This document shows, piece after piece, positions 47,912 to 56,990 of a DNA stretch of 64,000 nt. The first letter of the stretch is position 1; the number at the start of each line of letters is the position of its first letter. The stretch lies in the NCBI GenBank assembly GCA_003009795.1, contig PXPE01000001.1, positions 1-64,000 on the forward strand, given 5' to 3'. The position numbers were made by a program, and so were the translations under genes. The notes under the pieces were generated by a model. That model made no database searches, was not told where the DNA came from, and saw nothing but the letters and a program-made list of their open reading frames with translations. Origin of the DNA: Nanohaloarchaea archaeon SW_7_43_1 (GTDB lineage: Archaea > Nanohalarchaeota > Nanosalinia > Nanosalinales > Nanosalinaceae).

Positions 47912-48426
47912 GATTGTTCCTGTTCATCAAGTCTCGAAGCTGTCGTGATGCTGGCTGCCTGGACAACTGCAATTCCAGCGAATGAAATCACTTGGAGAGA
48001 CGTCACTTCAGTATAGAGACCTAAAACCAGGATTACATAACTTATCGCTGACTTCCCTGCTAACCACTGGTAAAGCTTCGAATACTTATCCATGTGTCTT
48101 GAGGAAAAATAAAGTGCTGTCCCCGGCGCAAGGAACCAGTAACTAAGTGAAAGAAAACCTAGAACAGAGCTGTAAGATGTAAAAACGAATGAAAGGGCTC
48201 CAAGACCTGTAAATATAATTCCGGCTGCAATCACATTCCTCCAAATACCGAGTACCGGCGAGTCCATCTCTTTCCAGGATAGAGCTGTAAACCCTGAGAG
48301 AAAGAAAATCACAAAGTAATGCATATGCTGGATCCAGTAAGTATCTAGACCCGGATAGATAATGGTCCCAAAAGTCATCGCCCACGCCGCAGGAATCAAA
48401 CCTACAGGCGCATATTCTCTGATCAT
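47908..48426 (-). CDS. Membrane protein of unknown function
   Basis: A 172-residue protein with six hydrophobic segments and very short loops. It has no recognised motif. It overlaps the MFS transporter gene (ATGA). It could be an auxiliary component, but nothing proves it. Confidence 0.72.
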   Translation of the reverse strand: MIREYAPVGLIPAAWAMTFGTIIYPGLDTYWIQHMHYFVIFFLSGFTALSWKEMDSPVLGIWRNVIAAGIIFTGLGALSFVFTSYSSVLGFLSLSYWFLAPGTALYFSSRHMDKYSKLYQWLAGKSAISYVILVLGLYTEVTSLQVISFAGIAVVQAASITTASRLDEQEQS

Positions 48427-48583
48427 GTTAACTATTTAGCCAGATATACATGTAAAATTTTCGAGACCGGTTTGGGCAATCTGTTACAAGTAATAAGAAA
48501 GGTTTGTCACAGTCAGAAAATTCGTGAAAACGGCAGCAGTCAGGAAAGAGCACTCAAACTGATGAATAAAAATAATTCAGAGA
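48427..48583. other. Intergenic DNA
   Basis: About 160 nt with no gene seen. It carries the probable promoter of the minus-strand membrane operon (TGTAAAATTTTCG region). Confidence 0.5.
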
Positions 48584-48712
48584 TTAAGAATCAATTTCAG
48601 TAATGTATAGTTCAACTTTTTTCTTCAAACGCTCCAAATTCTTTTTCTCTCTTCTTTGAAGCTCCTCTTCTGAAAGATTAAGATCCTTTCTATCCCTAGA
48701 GAACTTATTCAT
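48584..48712 (-). CDS. Small basic protein of unknown function
   Basis: A 42-residue, highly charged helical protein (MNKFSRDRKDLNLSEEELQRREKKNLERLKKKVELYITEIDS). The regular E/K/R pattern suggests a single long amphipathic helix or coiled coil. The frame is clean and composition protein-like. It is too short to identify. Confidence 0.5.
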   Translation of the reverse strand: MNKFSRDRKDLNLSEEELQRREKKNLERLKKKVELYITEIDS

Positions 48713-48843
48713 GCCATAATATGCCGAAGAGAAGTTTGTAAATCTGACGACACCATGGGGTTAAATTTTCTTCCGGACAACTATTTTATTGTTCACAGTT
48801 GTGTTTCTATTTATGAAAGTACTTTCTGATGGAGGAGTAAAAA

Positions 48844-49557
48844 TTGGAGATAAATAACTCAGAACAACGGATTAGAGATATTCACCAAGACTTAGTTGAT
48901 GTCTATGGGAAACAGGACTGGCAAAGCGAAGACGGCGTCAGACAGTTACTCATAACTATTCTATCACAGAACGTAGCGGATGAAAACACTGCGAGAGCAG
49001 CGGAAAATCTTTTCAACGATTTCAAAAATTATGAGGAGATCGAGGAAACGTCCATAGAATCGCTCGCAGATTCAATCAATCCCGCCGGACTACCGGAAAC
49101 TAAAGCAGAGAGGATTCAAAGAACCTTGAAAGCACTGCGAGAGCAGGAAAGTTCGGAAAGTTACTCAGTTAAGTTCCTCGGAAGCATGAAAGACTCGGAA
49201 GCACAGGCATGGCTGGAAGAGATCAAAGGTATCGGGCCTAAAACCGCCAGCATATTACTCAATTTTCACTTTGATGCCGATGTTATACCTGTCGACACCC
49301 ATGTTGAAAGACTGGCAAAACGTTTCAGACTGATTCCTTTCTCAACATCCAATAAAAAAGCTCACGAGCTGCTTAACGAATCGGTTCCACATGAAATCAA
49401 AAACAGTTTCCATATGGTTCTAATAGAGCATGGAAAAAACAACTGTACAGCCAGAAAACCAACATGTGAGGACACGAAATTGAAAAAATACTGCAGCTAC
49501 TATCAGAAAGTCAAAACCGGGGACCTAGATCCTGAAGAATATCCCGAAAAAGCCTGA
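48844..49557 (+). CDS. Endonuclease III-like HhH-GPD DNA repair protein
   Basis: A 237-residue base-excision repair glycosylase. It shows the LLITILSQNVADENT start, helix-hairpin-helix IKGIGPKTASILL with catalytic Lys, and PVDTHVERLAKRF with catalytic Asp. The C-terminal Fe-S region normally reads C-x6-C-x2-C-x5-C. Here only C-TARKPT-C and a later YC remain, so the 4Fe-4S cluster is probably lost or changed. The start is TTG 48844, supported by a GGAGG site about 8 nt upstream. It is followed after 2 nt by a nitroreductase gene. Confidence 0.88.
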   Translation: MEINNSEQRIRDIHQDLVDVYGKQDWQSEDGVRQLLITILSQNVADENTARAAENLFNDFKNYEEIEETSIESLADSINPAGLPETKAERIQRTLKALREQESSESYSVKFLGSMKDSEAQAWLEEIKGIGPKTASILLNFHFDADVIPVDTHVERLAKRFRLIPFSTSNKKAHELLNESVPHEIKNSFHMVLIEHGKNNCTARKPTCEDTKLKKYCSYYQKVKTGDLDPEEYPEKA

Positions 49558-49559
49558 AA

Positions 49560-50168
49560 ATGAATACTGAAGACGCGATAGAGAACTGGTTCTCGGTCAA
49601 GAAATTCACAGATAAAGAAGTAGAGGAGGAGAAACTGGAGAAAATCTTCAGACTGACGACGAATGCACCGACAGCGTTCAATCTTCAGCCTTACAGGTTT
49701 ATCGTTCTTGGCTCCGAACAAGCAAAAGATAAAGCCGTCAGTTCTGCGATACCGATCAACCGCTGGATACAGTATGCGGAAAACATTGTCATACTTATCG
49801 GAGATGAAGAAATAGATGTGAATGCAGACCAAGTACTGAAACAAAAGTTAGAGGAAGGAAAGATAGATGATGAGAAAGCAGGAAATCTTAGGCAAATGTA
49901 TGAGAGATACAAAAATAGAGACGAGGAATTCATAACTGGCTGGCTGACCAGAAATACTATGATACCGGCCACATTCTTCATGCTCGCTTGTAAGACTCAG
50001 GGAATCGGATCGTGCCCTGTAAGAGGCTTCAGCCAGGAAAAACTATCCGAGAAGCTGGACCTCAAAGACTCCGAAAGACCTGTACTTCTGATACCGATTG
50101 GTTACCCTAAGGAAGATGGAGATAGAGAATGGCGTAGACCCGGAAAAAACGTATTCGAAGTAAGATGA
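49560..50168 (+). CDS. Nitroreductase family protein
   Basis: A 202-residue FMN-dependent oxidoreductase. Family features are the RxSxKxF-like SVKKFTDKEV start, TTNAPTAFNLQPYRFIVLG (FMN phosphate site), ACKTQGIGSCPVRGF and the ending LLIPIGYPKED-WRRPGK. It uses NAD(P)H to reduce nitro compounds or quinones; its substrate is unknown. It is translationally coupled to the endonuclease III-like gene (2-nt gap). Confidence 0.9.
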   Translation: MNTEDAIENWFSVKKFTDKEVEEEKLEKIFRLTTNAPTAFNLQPYRFIVLGSEQAKDKAVSSAIPINRWIQYAENIVILIGDEEIDVNADQVLKQKLEEGKIDDEKAGNLRQMYERYKNRDEEFITGWLTRNTMIPATFFMLACKTQGIGSCPVRGFSQEKLSEKLDLKDSERPVLLIPIGYPKEDGDREWRRPGKNVFEVR

Positions 50169-50202
50169 AGGATAAAATCTATAAATCGGTAAAGAAAAAA
50201 TT

Positions 50203-50394
50203 ATGGATATGGACAAATTATACGATTTGAAAGGTGAGTTTATCAGCGGAGTTGCCAGCCTTGTGATATCACTAGCCATAACTTATGGGGTAGCTTGGGT
50301 GTACCCGACATTCGAACTTGACTGGGCTTTGACCGCTGTAGGATTCGCCAGCTTCTTCTCAGGATTCTTCAGCCATTACTACGCTGAAAAATGA
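50203..50394 (+). CDS. Small two-helix membrane protein
   Basis: A 63-residue protein with two hydrophobic segments (SGVASLVISLAITYGVAWV and LTAVGFASFFSGFFSHYYA). It starts at ATG 50203 with an AAAATCTATAAATCG TATA region upstream. No family is recognised. It is convergent with the photolyase-like gene. Confidence 0.65.
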   Translation: MDMDKLYDLKGEFISGVASLVISLAITYGVAWVYPTFELDWALTAVGFASFFSGFFSHYYAEK

Positions 50395-50416
50395 GAACCA
50401 ATTCTTTCTTCTTAAA

Positions 50417-51826
50417 TTACATGTCCAGATCCTGCCTAAATGCTTCAGCGTTTTCCTTATGTTCTTCAACTGTTTCTTCATTCATTCTTTCGAGTGTTGA
50501 GGTCATGAAACCCATCCGGTTGATCTCTGATACTTTTTCTTTGTGTTCTGAGATGAAGTTCCAGTAGAGGCCGTCCCATGTTTCCTCCCAGTCACCGGAG
50601 TAATGGCTCATCTTTTTGATATAGTTGCTTGAGGAAATGTATGGTTTTGTCATGATTTCAGGATCAGAGTACTGACTCATTCCGTATATATTTGGAACCA
50701 TAACCCATTCATATGAGTCGATAAACATCTCCATAAACCAACGGTATACCTCATCAGGATCAATCTCCAGTAACAGCATCATGTTACCGAGAACCATCAA
50801 ACGCTCGATATGATGGCAGTATGCATTATTTACAGCATTCATAACTGAGTCATCTACCGGCGTTATACCTGTTTCACCTGTGTAAAACTCTTCCGGGATT
50901 TGGTCTTCATTGTTCCAGTAATCCCTATCCGGCATCTCCGGTTTCAAATGGTAAACCGCTCTCAAATATTCTCTCCATCCTATTATCTGCCTTACAAAGC
51001 CTTCTAGCGAGTTCATAGGATAATCCTTTTCCTCGTGTTTCTCCAGTGTTTTCTCAACTACCTCTTCCGGAGTAATGAGTCCAATGTTTAGTGATGAGGA
51101 TAGAAGCGAATGATAACCGAATTTGAGATCTGAGTCGAAGGCATCCTGGTACTTTCCAAACTTCTCCAGTCTGTTTTCAAGAAAGTCATTAAGATTCTCA
51201 ACTGCCTGTTCTCGAGTCACCGGCCAGAAAAAGTTCTCGGTCTTTCCGGGATTGTCCGGGAAGTTTTCCTCAACATAATCCTGAGCTTCTTCAATATGGT
51301 GTGAATCGAACTGCGGTATTTCAGGAGGTTCTTCATCTTCCGGCATTTTCTCCCTGTTTTCAGGATCGAAACTCCATTTACCGCCTTCCGGTTTGCCTTC
51401 TTCATCAACTAGTATGTCCAGTCTTTTTCTCTGTTTCTTATAGTAATCTAGCTGGAAGAATCTGTTATCCGAGAAGTAATCCCGGTTCCAGTCCATAGAA
51501 GTTACAAACATCGGTGATTCCTGTATCTCCAGCTTTACATCATGTTTTCCAGCCATTTTCTGCAACCAGTTCCTGATTTCTCTATCCTCTGGTCTGTAAA
51601 CTTCTACTTCATCGTTTTCTTTGAAAGGTTTCTCAAGGTCTTGATCAAATTCTATGTAGTTATCAATCGAGTTTTCCTCACTGTATGATTTCATGGAGGC
51701 TCTGTGAAGCATCAGTTTCTGTTTATGGAAATCAAAATTTGTGAAATACTTTGGATGCTCCAATAGATAACTTTCCTCATCGATTTTCTCACCGAAAAGC
51801 TGGTTTGGGAGAATTATTCTAACCAT
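50417..51826 (-). CDS. Photolyase-like protein of the FeS-BCP (PhrB) type, without Fe-S cysteines
   Basis: A 469-residue flavoprotein of the prokaryotic (6-4) photolyase group. An N-terminal Rossmann-like domain is followed by the FAD-binding helical domain, with FVRQIIGWREYLRAVYH, YCHHIERLMVLGNMMLLLEI, WVMVPNIYGMSQYSD and TKPYISSSNYIKKMSHYS. In characterised members this last region continues with a Cys-rich loop that, with one earlier Cys, holds a 4Fe-4S cluster. Here the loop reads SHYSGDWEETWDGLYW, shorter and free of Cys. The cluster is therefore probably absent. The C terminus ends with a charged helix. Light-driven DNA repair remains the best guess for a sunlit halophile. Confidence 0.88.
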   Translation of the reverse strand: MVRIILPNQLFGEKIDEESYLLEHPKYFTNFDFHKQKLMLHRASMKSYSEENSIDNYIEFDQDLEKPFKENDEVEVYRPEDREIRNWLQKMAGKHDVKLEIQESPMFVTSMDWNRDYFSDNRFFQLDYYKKQRKRLDILVDEEGKPEGGKWSFDPENREKMPEDEEPPEIPQFDSHHIEEAQDYVEENFPDNPGKTENFFWPVTREQAVENLNDFLENRLEKFGKYQDAFDSDLKFGYHSLLSSSLNIGLITPEEVVEKTLEKHEEKDYPMNSLEGFVRQIIGWREYLRAVYHLKPEMPDRDYWNNEDQIPEEFYTGETGITPVDDSVMNAVNNAYCHHIERLMVLGNMMLLLEIDPDEVYRWFMEMFIDSYEWVMVPNIYGMSQYSDPEIMTKPYISSSNYIKKMSHYSGDWEETWDGLYWNFISEHKEKVSEINRMGFMTSTLERMNEETVEEHKENAEAFRQDLDM

Positions 51827-51861
51827 ATGTCAAACAGGTTTGTACAGAGTTAAGAATGTAA

Positions 51862-53022
51862 TTACTCGTATCTCAAAGCGTCGGCTGGCTCCAGTTTTGA
51901 AGCTTTTCGAGAGGGGACATAACCGGATATCAAACCTATCAAAGTGGAGAAAAACAGAGAGCCGATAATAAGAGTTGGGCCGTAGCCTCTGGCAATCCTC
52001 AGATTTCCAAGGTCTGCTGTGTAGAAAACAGTTATTTCACTCATCAGAACGCCTATACCGACACCTATTAGACCGCCTACAAGACCTATCAAACCGGCTT
52101 CCAGAAGGAAAAGTGTCTGTATCTGTCGCTTCGAAGCCCCTACAGCTTTAAGCACTCCGATTTCCCGGGTTCTTTCATTGATTGACATATACATCGTATT
52201 CATTATACCGATTCCACCGACCAGTAAAGCAACTGATGCCAGACCGACAACTATTCCCTGGACGATACCGACTGTATTTGTCAGGGATTCCCGGATATCC
52301 TGAGGTGTCCGGATATCAAAATCTTCGTTTCCTTCTCTAAGGTCTTTCTGCTGCCTCAGATTTTCCTCAATATCGGAGATAACCTCCTGCCTGTCGAAAC
52401 CTGGCTGAACCTTTACAATTATCCTTGAAAGCTCGTCTTCTGCTCCAACTAAACCACGGGCAGTATCCAAACCTGTAACTGCAGAGCTCTGGAACTGCGG
52501 ATCCCCGGCTGAAAAGAAACCTATAACCCTGAACCTTGTATCCTCTATATCCAGCTGGCTTCTTATCTCTGGATCGGTTTCAAAACTGTCACGGACATTC
52601 GATCCCAGTATGATACTGTTCCTATCGACCGATTTAAGCATTCTTCCCTCTTCAACGGTCCAGCCCTGAGAGTTTACAATCATGTCTACATGGGAAAGCT
52701 CCAGACCTGCAAAAGTCAGGGAAGTAGTTTTCCCTCTGAACTCTATCTTTTCAGTCTCCAGATATATTCCACCTGCCTCGTCAACGCCTCTAGTTCTCCG
52801 AACTGTCTCCAGGTTGGAATCATCCAAATTCCCGCTTATATACACATTGTCAGCACCAAGGCCTTTGAACTCCTGGGAGATAGCAGCCTCCAGTCCCTGT
52901 CCGAGAGAGACAAGTGATACTACCGCAGCTATACCGATAAATACTCCTATCACTGTTATCCAGGATTTCTTCCCTCTCCGGAGGGTATTTCTCAACGCCA
53001 GTTTGAACAATCCCAGTATCAT
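51862..53022 (-). CDS. ABC transporter permease, MacB/FtsX type, second copy
   Basis: A 386-residue permease. N-terminal membrane segment (RGKKSWITVIGVFIGIAAVVSLVSLGQGLEAAI), a large external MacB_PCD domain (about residues 45-245), then three C-terminal segments with the FtsX core NTMYMSINERTREIGVLKAVGASKRQI. The ending PSRKASKLEPADALRYE is typical. It overlaps the upstream permease by 4 nt (ATGA) and is a clear paralogue of it. With the ATPase encoded upstream it forms an export or outer-surface mechanotransmission complex. Confidence 0.92.
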   Translation of the reverse strand: MILGLFKLALRNTLRRGKKSWITVIGVFIGIAAVVSLVSLGQGLEAAISQEFKGLGADNVYISGNLDDSNLETVRRTRGVDEAGGIYLETEKIEFRGKTTSLTFAGLELSHVDMIVNSQGWTVEEGRMLKSVDRNSIILGSNVRDSFETDPEIRSQLDIEDTRFRVIGFFSAGDPQFQSSAVTGLDTARGLVGAEDELSRIIVKVQPGFDRQEVISDIEENLRQQKDLREGNEDFDIRTPQDIRESLTNTVGIVQGIVVGLASVALLVGGIGIMNTMYMSINERTREIGVLKAVGASKRQIQTLFLLEAGLIGLVGGLIGVGIGVLMSEITVFYTADLGNLRIARGYGPTLIIGSLFFSTLIGLISGYVPSRKASKLEPADALRYE

Positions 53023-54236
53023 TCCTGTCTTATAGCCTCCACAGGTTCAAGTTTCGCAGCTTTTCTAGCAGGAAGATAACCGGAAAGTACTCCGAGAACA
53101 AACGATATTCCGAGAGCGCTTATGACAAGAGATAATGATCTAGCCGGGTAGATCGGTATCCCGGAAAGGTTTCTAACCAGGTAAAAAGCAACCTCGCTTA
53201 ACCCTAGGCCGACCAGAGTACCTATTAAGCCTCCGATAAGGCCTATAATACCGGATTCTATGAGATAGATTGTAAGTATCTGTTTTTCGGTAGCGCCTAT
53301 CGACTTCATAATGCCGATCTCCTTTGTTCTCTCACTTACCGACATGTACATAGTATTCATTATTCCCAGTCCACCGACAAGAAGAGCGATTGATACAATA
53401 CCGATTACAACTGTCTGAACTACTCCAAGTATACTGAAGAACGACTCCAGAAGATCATCAGCAGTCGAGACAGTAAACTCCTCTTCCCCCTCCTGTATAC
53501 CTCTTTCCTGTCTTAATCTTTCCTCAATATTTTCCGATACCTCAGACGGTTCCTGACCGTTCTGTGGCTCTACGACTATGAAATCAATTCTGTCATCTGC
53601 TTCAAGAATATCCCTGGCTGTCTCAATAGGTACGACTACTCCCTGATCATTGGTCGGATTGCCTGTCTGTTCCAGAAGACCTACAACCCTTATATCCGAT
53701 TCCCTGAGTCTTACCTGATCTCTAAGCCCTACTTCATCCTCGAATGTATCAGCGTTCCTGAGTGATGATCCGGCTAATCCTGAGAACGTATCAGTCTGTC
53801 TTAGTTCACGGCCTCTCTCTACGTTGAAGTTGTTTGATCTCATCACCAGTTCCTGAGAGGAATCAGTTGGAATACCAATAATTGAGACTGTTCCCTGATC
53901 TCCACTGAACTCTCCAGGGTAAGGCTGGAATATTGTCGGACCTGCCTCGCTCACTCCTCTACTGTTTCGAACTGTCTCGAGGTCAGAGTTATCAAGGCTG
54001 CCAGATTGTTCAGGAGAGGGAGTGAAACCTCCGAGACCGGATCCGGGAAATACATAGATAACGTTAGCTCCCAGGCTGTCAAACTCCTGGTTGATAGATT
54101 GTTCCAAGCCCTGGCTCAGGGAGAAAAGTGTTACGATAGCGGTTATGCCTACAACTATACCGATAACAGTGAGCCACGATCTCTTACCTCTTCTAAGAAG
54201 GTTTTTACCGGATAGCTCGAACAGGTCGAGGATCAA
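53019..54236 (-). CDS. ABC transporter permease, MacB/FtsX type, first copy
   Basis: A 405-residue permease with the same layout as its neighbour: first membrane segment near residues 18-40, an external domain to about 270, then the FtsX core NTMYMSVSERTKEIGIMKSIGATEKQI and the C-terminal PARKAAKLEPVEAIRQE. Two different permeases suggest a heterodimer. It begins 7 nt after the COG1361-type protein gene. Confidence 0.92.
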   Translation of the reverse strand: MILDLFELSGKNLLRRGKRSWLTVIGIVVGITAIVTLFSLSQGLEQSINQEFDSLGANVIYVFPGSGLGGFTPSPEQSGSLDNSDLETVRNSRGVSEAGPTIFQPYPGEFSGDQGTVSIIGIPTDSSQELVMRSNNFNVERGRELRQTDTFSGLAGSSLRNADTFEDEVGLRDQVRLRESDIRVVGLLEQTGNPTNDQGVVVPIETARDILEADDRIDFIVVEPQNGQEPSEVSENIEERLRQERGIQEGEEEFTVSTADDLLESFFSILGVVQTVVIGIVSIALLVGGLGIMNTMYMSVSERTKEIGIMKSIGATEKQILTIYLIESGIIGLIGGLIGTLVGLGLSEVAFYLVRNLSGIPIYPARSLSLVISALGISFVLGVLSGYLPARKAAKLEPVEAIRQE

Positions 54237-54242
54237 CTTTAA

Positions 54243-55427
54243 TCACTTCTCTCTCCTTCTTCTCCATACATAAACTGCGCAGCCCAGAACCACGAGAACC
54301 ACGGGGATAATAATCCAAGATGAACCGTTTTTACTCATGCCGTACCTATCAAGCTGTGAGCTTGAGTAAAGCTCGTTCTCCACCTCAAACTCCCTATTCT
54401 GATCGCCTTCCCCGCTACGGTAGTCGACGGTTACAGGGAACACAATATTTCCTTCTCCCTCATTTACGTACACGTCGAACTCCGCTGTCTGGTAGTCATC
54501 GGCGATCATTGAGCCAAGGTATATCGAGTCCTGTGAGATAATATCGTATCTATCCGTTTCCTCAAGATTTATTTCGGCGAAACGTGCCTGTCCCTGGCCT
54601 CTGTTTATCACTCTGAATGTCACAGTTCCTGTACCCGATGTTCTAACCTCTGAGGAGTCTATATCGACATCAATGTTCGGGTGCCCGCCAACGTTTACAC
54701 CAGTATTTTCAGTTACCGTGAACTCCTGTCCTGCCTGGTTCTGATAGTTTATCTCGATTGGAAGTTTGTGAAGCTGGTTTTCTGCATCACTATCGATATT
54801 AAGTGTATAGCTGATGTTCTCGGAGCTTTTAGGACCCAGGGACCTTATTCTCTTCCGGTTTGTCTCTCTTGTAGCTACGGGAATATCCGATGCATGCAGT
54901 GATACGTCTATATTCCGGAACCGAGAGTTTGCAAGATTCTCCAGCGTCAAATTCATTTCTGAGGAGCTTCCAGGCTCAACTCTCTCCGGGTAATCCAGTT
55001 CAGATATTATAAGTGATCTATCATCCGTTCTGACCTCCAGAGGTATTGTTTCCGTGTATGAGGTATTCTGGTTTCCCGATGAGACTCTGAACTTCAGATC
55101 ATTCTCTCCAAAAACAGCATTTTCATCAACTCTCACCTTCGCTCTAAACTGGTATCTTTCACCAGAATTTATTTCGCCGAATTTCCAGTTTTTCTTCCGA
55201 TCGTCCATGTGAAACGGGAACTCATCAACTATTTCTACTTCTGCATCTTCTGCATCAGAATTTCCCGTATTGGTCACTCTTATCCATAAATCGGCATATT
55301 CTCCGGCCTGAAGAGGTACAGGCTCCGTCTGTGTAATGTTCAACTCGAGATTTGTTGACGAGCCCTGAGCAGAGCTCAGTGACGGAACGGCAAAAAATAT
55401 TACCAGAAACAGAACGATTTTCTTCAT
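54243..55427 (-). CDS. Membrane-anchored surface protein with COG1361-type beta domains
   Basis: A 394-residue protein. Signal peptide ([20 protein letters not shown]), three beta-sandwich repeats of CARDB/NEW3 type (for example LWIRVTNTGNSDAEDAEVEIVDEF, MNLTLENLANSRFRNIDVSL, VTFRVINRGQGQARFAEINL), then a C-terminal membrane anchor (WIIIPVVLVVLGCAVYVW) and basic tail. COG1361 proteins with this organisation are often encoded in the same operon as MacB-like exporters. Its start overlaps the ATPase stop (TAATG). It probably acts as the extracellular partner of the transporter. Confidence 0.88.
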   Translation of the reverse strand: MKKIVLFLVIFFAVPSLSSAQGSSTNLELNITQTEPVPLQAGEYADLWIRVTNTGNSDAEDAEVEIVDEFPFHMDDRKKNWKFGEINSGERYQFRAKVRVDENAVFGENDLKFRVSSGNQNTSYTETIPLEVRTDDRSLIISELDYPERVEPGSSSEMNLTLENLANSRFRNIDVSLHASDIPVATRETNRKRIRSLGPKSSENISYTLNIDSDAENQLHKLPIEINYQNQAGQEFTVTENTGVNVGGHPNIDVDIDSSEVRTSGTGTVTFRVINRGQGQARFAEINLEETDRYDIISQDSIYLGSMIADDYQTAEFDVYVNEGEGNIVFPVTVDYRSGEGDQNREFEVENELYSSSQLDRYGMSKNGSSWIIIPVVLVVLGCAVYVWRRRREK

Positions 55428-56095
55428 TACTCTACACCTACTCCTCCGTCTACGATATTTATTATCCTGTCGGCATACTCCGCATCTTTCTCGTCGTGAG
55501 TAACCATTACAATCGTTTTTCCTTCTTCATTCAAATCGGTCAACAGAGCCATGATCTTCTCGCCTGTCTCAGTATCAAGATTGCCTGTCGGTTCATCCGC
55601 GAGAATAACATCAGGATCATTAGCTAGAGATCGGGCGATTGATACTCTCTGTCTCTGACCGCCAGAGAGTTCCGAAGGCATGAAACCTGTTCTATCCCCG
55701 AGCCCCACTCTTTCAAGAAGATTCTCAGCTCTCCCGATCCTCTCTTTCTTTCCTATTCCACGGAAAAGCATCGGCAACGCCACATTCTCTGCTGCGTTCA
55801 TGCTTGGGATAAGGTTGAACTGCTGGAACACGAAACCTATCTTCTTACTTCTCAACAAGGCGAGTTCATCGCTACCAAAACCCGATATTTTCTCTCCGTC
55901 TATCATTACTTCTCCTGATGTAGGAGTATCCAGTGCTCCTATCATGTTCATAAGGGTTGACTTCCCGGATCCTGAAGGCCCCATGACAGCGACAAACTCT
56001 TCCTTTTCTATCTCTACATCGGCTTCAGAGACCGCTTCTACAGTTGTATCTCCCATCTCGTATATCTTCGCGACTTCTTGAAGTGATATTATCAT
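55427..56095 (-). CDS. ABC transporter ATP-binding protein, MacB/LolD type
   Basis: A 222-residue ATPase with Walker [11 protein letters not shown]-loop [12 protein letters not shown], signature LSGGQRQR, Walker [13 protein letters not shown] and H-loop VTHDE. It belongs to the MacB/LolD/FtsE group, matching the two permeases downstream. The ATG at 56095 ([16 protein letters not shown]) is preferred; the longer in-frame extension is the antisense of the regulator gene. It overlaps that gene by 4 nt. Confidence 0.95.
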   Translation of the reverse strand: MIISLQEVAKIYEMGDTTVEAVSEADVEIEKEEFVAVMGPSGSGKSTLMNMIGALDTPTSGEVMIDGEKISGFGSDELALLRSKKIGFVFQQFNLIPSMNAAENVALPMLFRGIGKKERIGRAENLLERVGLGDRTGFMPSELSGGQRQRVSIARSLANDPDVILADEPTGNLDTETGEKIMALLTDLNEEGKTIVMVTHDEKDAEYADRIINIVDGGVGVE

Positions 56096-56298
56096 CTTTT
56101 CACACCAACCATTCTCATCTTGTTGCCAAACACTTCTTTTGAGTAGGTTTCTACCTCTTTCTCCTTCTCCAATGCGTTCAGGCATCTGTGGACGCTTCCG
56201 GGATCGAAATCAAGTTCCGAGGATATCACCTCGACAGATGGCTTTCTCCCATCCTCAATAATTTCTTGAGCGGTCTCCAGGACTTTCTGTTTCCTCAT
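56092..56298 (-). CDS. Small HTH protein at the head of the ABC operon
   Basis: A 68-residue winged-helix-like protein: [67 protein letters not shown] with recognition helix FDPGSVHRCLNALEKE. It is the first gene of the HTH - ATPase - COG1361 - permease - permease operon and could be its local regulator. Confidence 0.8.
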   Translation of the reverse strand: MRKQKVLETAQEIIEDGRKPSVEVISSELDFDPGSVHRCLNALEKEKEVETYSKEVFGNKMRMVGVKR

Positions 56299-56335
56299 GT
56301 AACTGTTTTAATTGCTTGAGAAGAAAAAGCTTGTT

Positions 56336-56536
56336 ATGGAAGACGAAACTCCTGAACAGGAAATAGTTGATGAACTGGAAGGTGAAATCAATTTTCTTGA
56401 ACAAGAGTTTGAATCAGTGAAAGACGAAAACGATCCAACCACACGGGAGAAACAGGAGAAGGTCGAGGAAATTCTTAACGAGGTCCACGAACAGATAGAC
56501 TTTCTGAAGGAAGTCTCGGACAAACAGCAAAAATAA
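56336..56536 (+). CDS. Small coiled-coil protein
   Basis: A 66-residue acidic protein (MEDETPEQEIVDELEGEINFLEQEFESVKDEND...) that is nearly all heptad-like helix. The ATG at 56336 is preferred to an upstream TTG. No family is recognised. It lies 38 nt before the Hsp20 gene on the same strand. Confidence 0.65.
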   Translation: MEDETPEQEIVDELEGEINFLEQEFESVKDENDPTTREKQEKVEEILNEVHEQIDFLKEVSDKQQK

Positions 56537-56574
56537 AAAATTTTACTGACACACTGTGAAATAGGTAAATTGAG

Positions 56575-56988
56575 ATGAGAAGACTTGATCGACGTGACGG
56601 TATTGACGATGTTGTTGGCCATATGCAGAAGATGTTCAACCAGTTCCAGGATATCACCGATATCGGAGGAAAGATGCCAATCAACATGAAAGAAGAGGAT
56701 GGAAAAGTAATTATCAGCGCAGATATACCCGGCGTCCAGAAAGAAAACATCAACCTAAAAGCGGACAGAAATGGGCTAGAAATCTCAGCCGAATCAAAGG
56801 AAGAAATTAAGGAGGAAAACGAGAAATATATCAGGAAAGAAAGAACCTCCAGAAGGTACAGGAGAAAAGTTGCATGGCCGAAAGAAGTAGACCCCAAATC
56901 GGTTTCCGCCGACTATTCTGACGGGGTTCTGAAAGTTGAGGCAGAGAAGGAATCTGAAAACGAGAACTGGGATGTCGAAATAGATTAA
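56575..56988 (+). CDS. Small heat shock protein Hsp20 (alpha-crystallin family)
   Basis: A 137-residue chaperone. The alpha-crystallin domain includes INMKEEDGKVIISADIPGVQKENINLKADRNGLEISAES and the signature SADYSDGVLKVEAEK (A-x-x-x-D-G-V-L). The N-terminal region is short, and the final I-x-I/V-type tail reads WDVEID. It would bind unfolding proteins as an oligomer. It is convergent with the nuclease-like gene, whose end lies 2 nt away. Confidence 0.93.
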   Translation: MRRLDRRDGIDDVVGHMQKMFNQFQDITDIGGKMPINMKEEDGKVIISADIPGVQKENINLKADRNGLEISAESKEEIKEENEKYIRKERTSRRYRRKVAWPKEVDPKSVSADYSDGVLKVEAEKESENENWDVEID

Positions 56989-56990
56989 AA

